Positions 6,206 through 6,681 of a stretch of 6,681 bases of DNA are shown piece after piece. The DNA lies in assembly GCA_903852955.1 (NCBI GenBank), contig CAINSH010000242.1, forward strand, positions 1 to 6,681, written 5' to 3'. The translations under genes and the position numbers were made by a program. The notes beneath the pieces were generated by a model, which was not told the DNA's origin, ran no database searches, and saw only the letters and a list, made by a program, of their open reading frames with translations. Origin of the DNA: an uncultured Actinomycetes bacterium. Its GTDB lineage: Bacteria > Actinomycetota > Actinomycetes > Nanopelagicales > Nanopelagicaceae. How positions within the stretch are numbered: the first letter of the stretch is position 1; every line of letters starts with the position of its first letter.

Positions 6206-6681
6206 GTGAAGTTCAAAGTTTCTCGGCTCGTAGCTGTTTTAGCAGCTGCCGTGTTAGTAATTTCTGGTTCGATGCTTCAGGCATCGGCGGCAACACAAAC
6301 TGTTCGTTTGTATATCTCTGCAGATACAAATATCCAGGATCTTTGGGTTAAGACACTAATTCCAGAGTTCAATAAGACAAATCCAGATTACAAAGTTGAA
6401 GTTACTTTCGACCGTAATGGTGCAAATGACGCACAGACACTTGCAAAGATTCTTGCCTCAAAGGGAACTGGTCGCGATTCAGGGATCGATCTAATTGATG
6501 GTGGAATCGTAACTACTCTTGGAAAAGCAGGGTTACTTTACAAGTCAAATACTGTCTCTATCCCAAATCTTAAAGATGTTCCGTATTTATTAGTTAAAAA
6601 TGGTGTTGGTGGAATCCCTTATCGTGCATCAACAGTGTTGCTTGCGTACAACTCAAAGAATGTTAAAAACCCACCTAAGAC
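6206..6681 (+). CDS. ABC transporter extracellular solute-binding protein (N-terminal part, runs off the window)
   Basis: About 158 codons are visible from a GTG start with a strong ribosome binding site; no stop is reached. Residues 1-28 are a signal peptide: basic K2, K4 and R7, hydrophobic 8-20, and an ASA cleavage motif after A28. No lipobox cysteine is present. The mature part begins VRLYISADTNIQDLW and continues IPEFNKTNPDYKVEV (52-66), followed by IPYRASTVLLAYNSK (137-151). The IPYR..TVLLAYN pattern is typical of the periplasmic-binding-protein type II cluster that includes PotD-like polyamine and iron(III) or sugar binders (SBP_bac families). It would capture a solute outside the cell and hand it to an ABC permease, presumably encoded beyond the window edge. 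Polyamine-type ligands are only one possibility. It is divergent from the SDR gene across a 190-bp region. Confidence 0.88.
   Translation, partial: MKFKVSRLVAVLAAAVLVISGSMLQASAATQTVRLYISADTNIQDLWVKTLIPEFNKTNPDYKVEVTFDRNGANDAQTLAKILASKGTGRDSGIDLIDGGIVTTLGKAGLLYKSNTVSIPNLKDVPYLLVKNGVGGIPYRASTVLLAYNSKNVKNPPK

Noticed and set aside
1..6681. CRISPR array, insertion sequence, transposase or phage genes
   Set aside because: No regularly spaced repeats, terminal inverted repeats flanking a gene, or transposase, integrase or phage protein motifs were seen.

Overview
The window looks like a compact, low-to-mid GC actinobacterial chromosome segment, probably from a streamlined freshwater actinobacterium of the acI / Nanopelagicales type. 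That placement is an inference. It rests on actinobacterial-style proteins written in AT-leaning codons, very tight or overlapping gene ends, NTG starts and starts without a Shine-Dalgarno sequence. No marker gene fixes the taxonomy, and I see no tRNA, rRNA, insertion sequence or CRISPR array.

Layout: (1) 1-768, plus strand: a membrane sugar-phosphate transferase that would start a surface polysaccharide. (2) 770-1615, minus strand: a GAF-like plus LuxR-type HTH regulator, convergent with the transferase and separated from it by one base. (3) 1616-2339: a poorly packed stretch with repeats next to the regulator's start, a small beta-rich reading frame that may be a decayed gene, a 26-codon membrane micro-ORF, and a 14-bp palindrome touching the next gene's start. 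(4) 2340-5156, plus strand: a 938-residue fusion of a 12-helix APC-family permease with a complete class B flavin monooxygenase. (5) 5143-6015, minus strand: a short-chain dehydrogenase/reductase whose 3' end overlaps the fusion gene by 14 bp. (6) 6016-6205: a divergent intergenic region with a candidate leaderless promoter for the dehydrogenase and a possible structured RNA leader for the next gene. (7) 6206 to the window end, plus strand: the N-terminal part of a secreted ABC-transporter solute-binding protein.

How the parts may work together: the fusion joins uptake of an amino acid or amine (permease half) to FAD/NADPH-dependent oxygenation of a soft nucleophile such as an amine nitrogen or a sulfur (monooxygenase half). 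With an even number of helices the oxygenase would hang on the cytoplasmic face, where NADPH is available. The neighbouring dehydrogenase and solute-binding protein suit the same nutrient-scavenging theme, but no shared pathway can be shown from sequence alone. The two observations most worth following are the permease-monooxygenase fusion and the nested set of complementary segments in the leader of the solute-binding protein gene, which resembles a cis-regulatory RNA.
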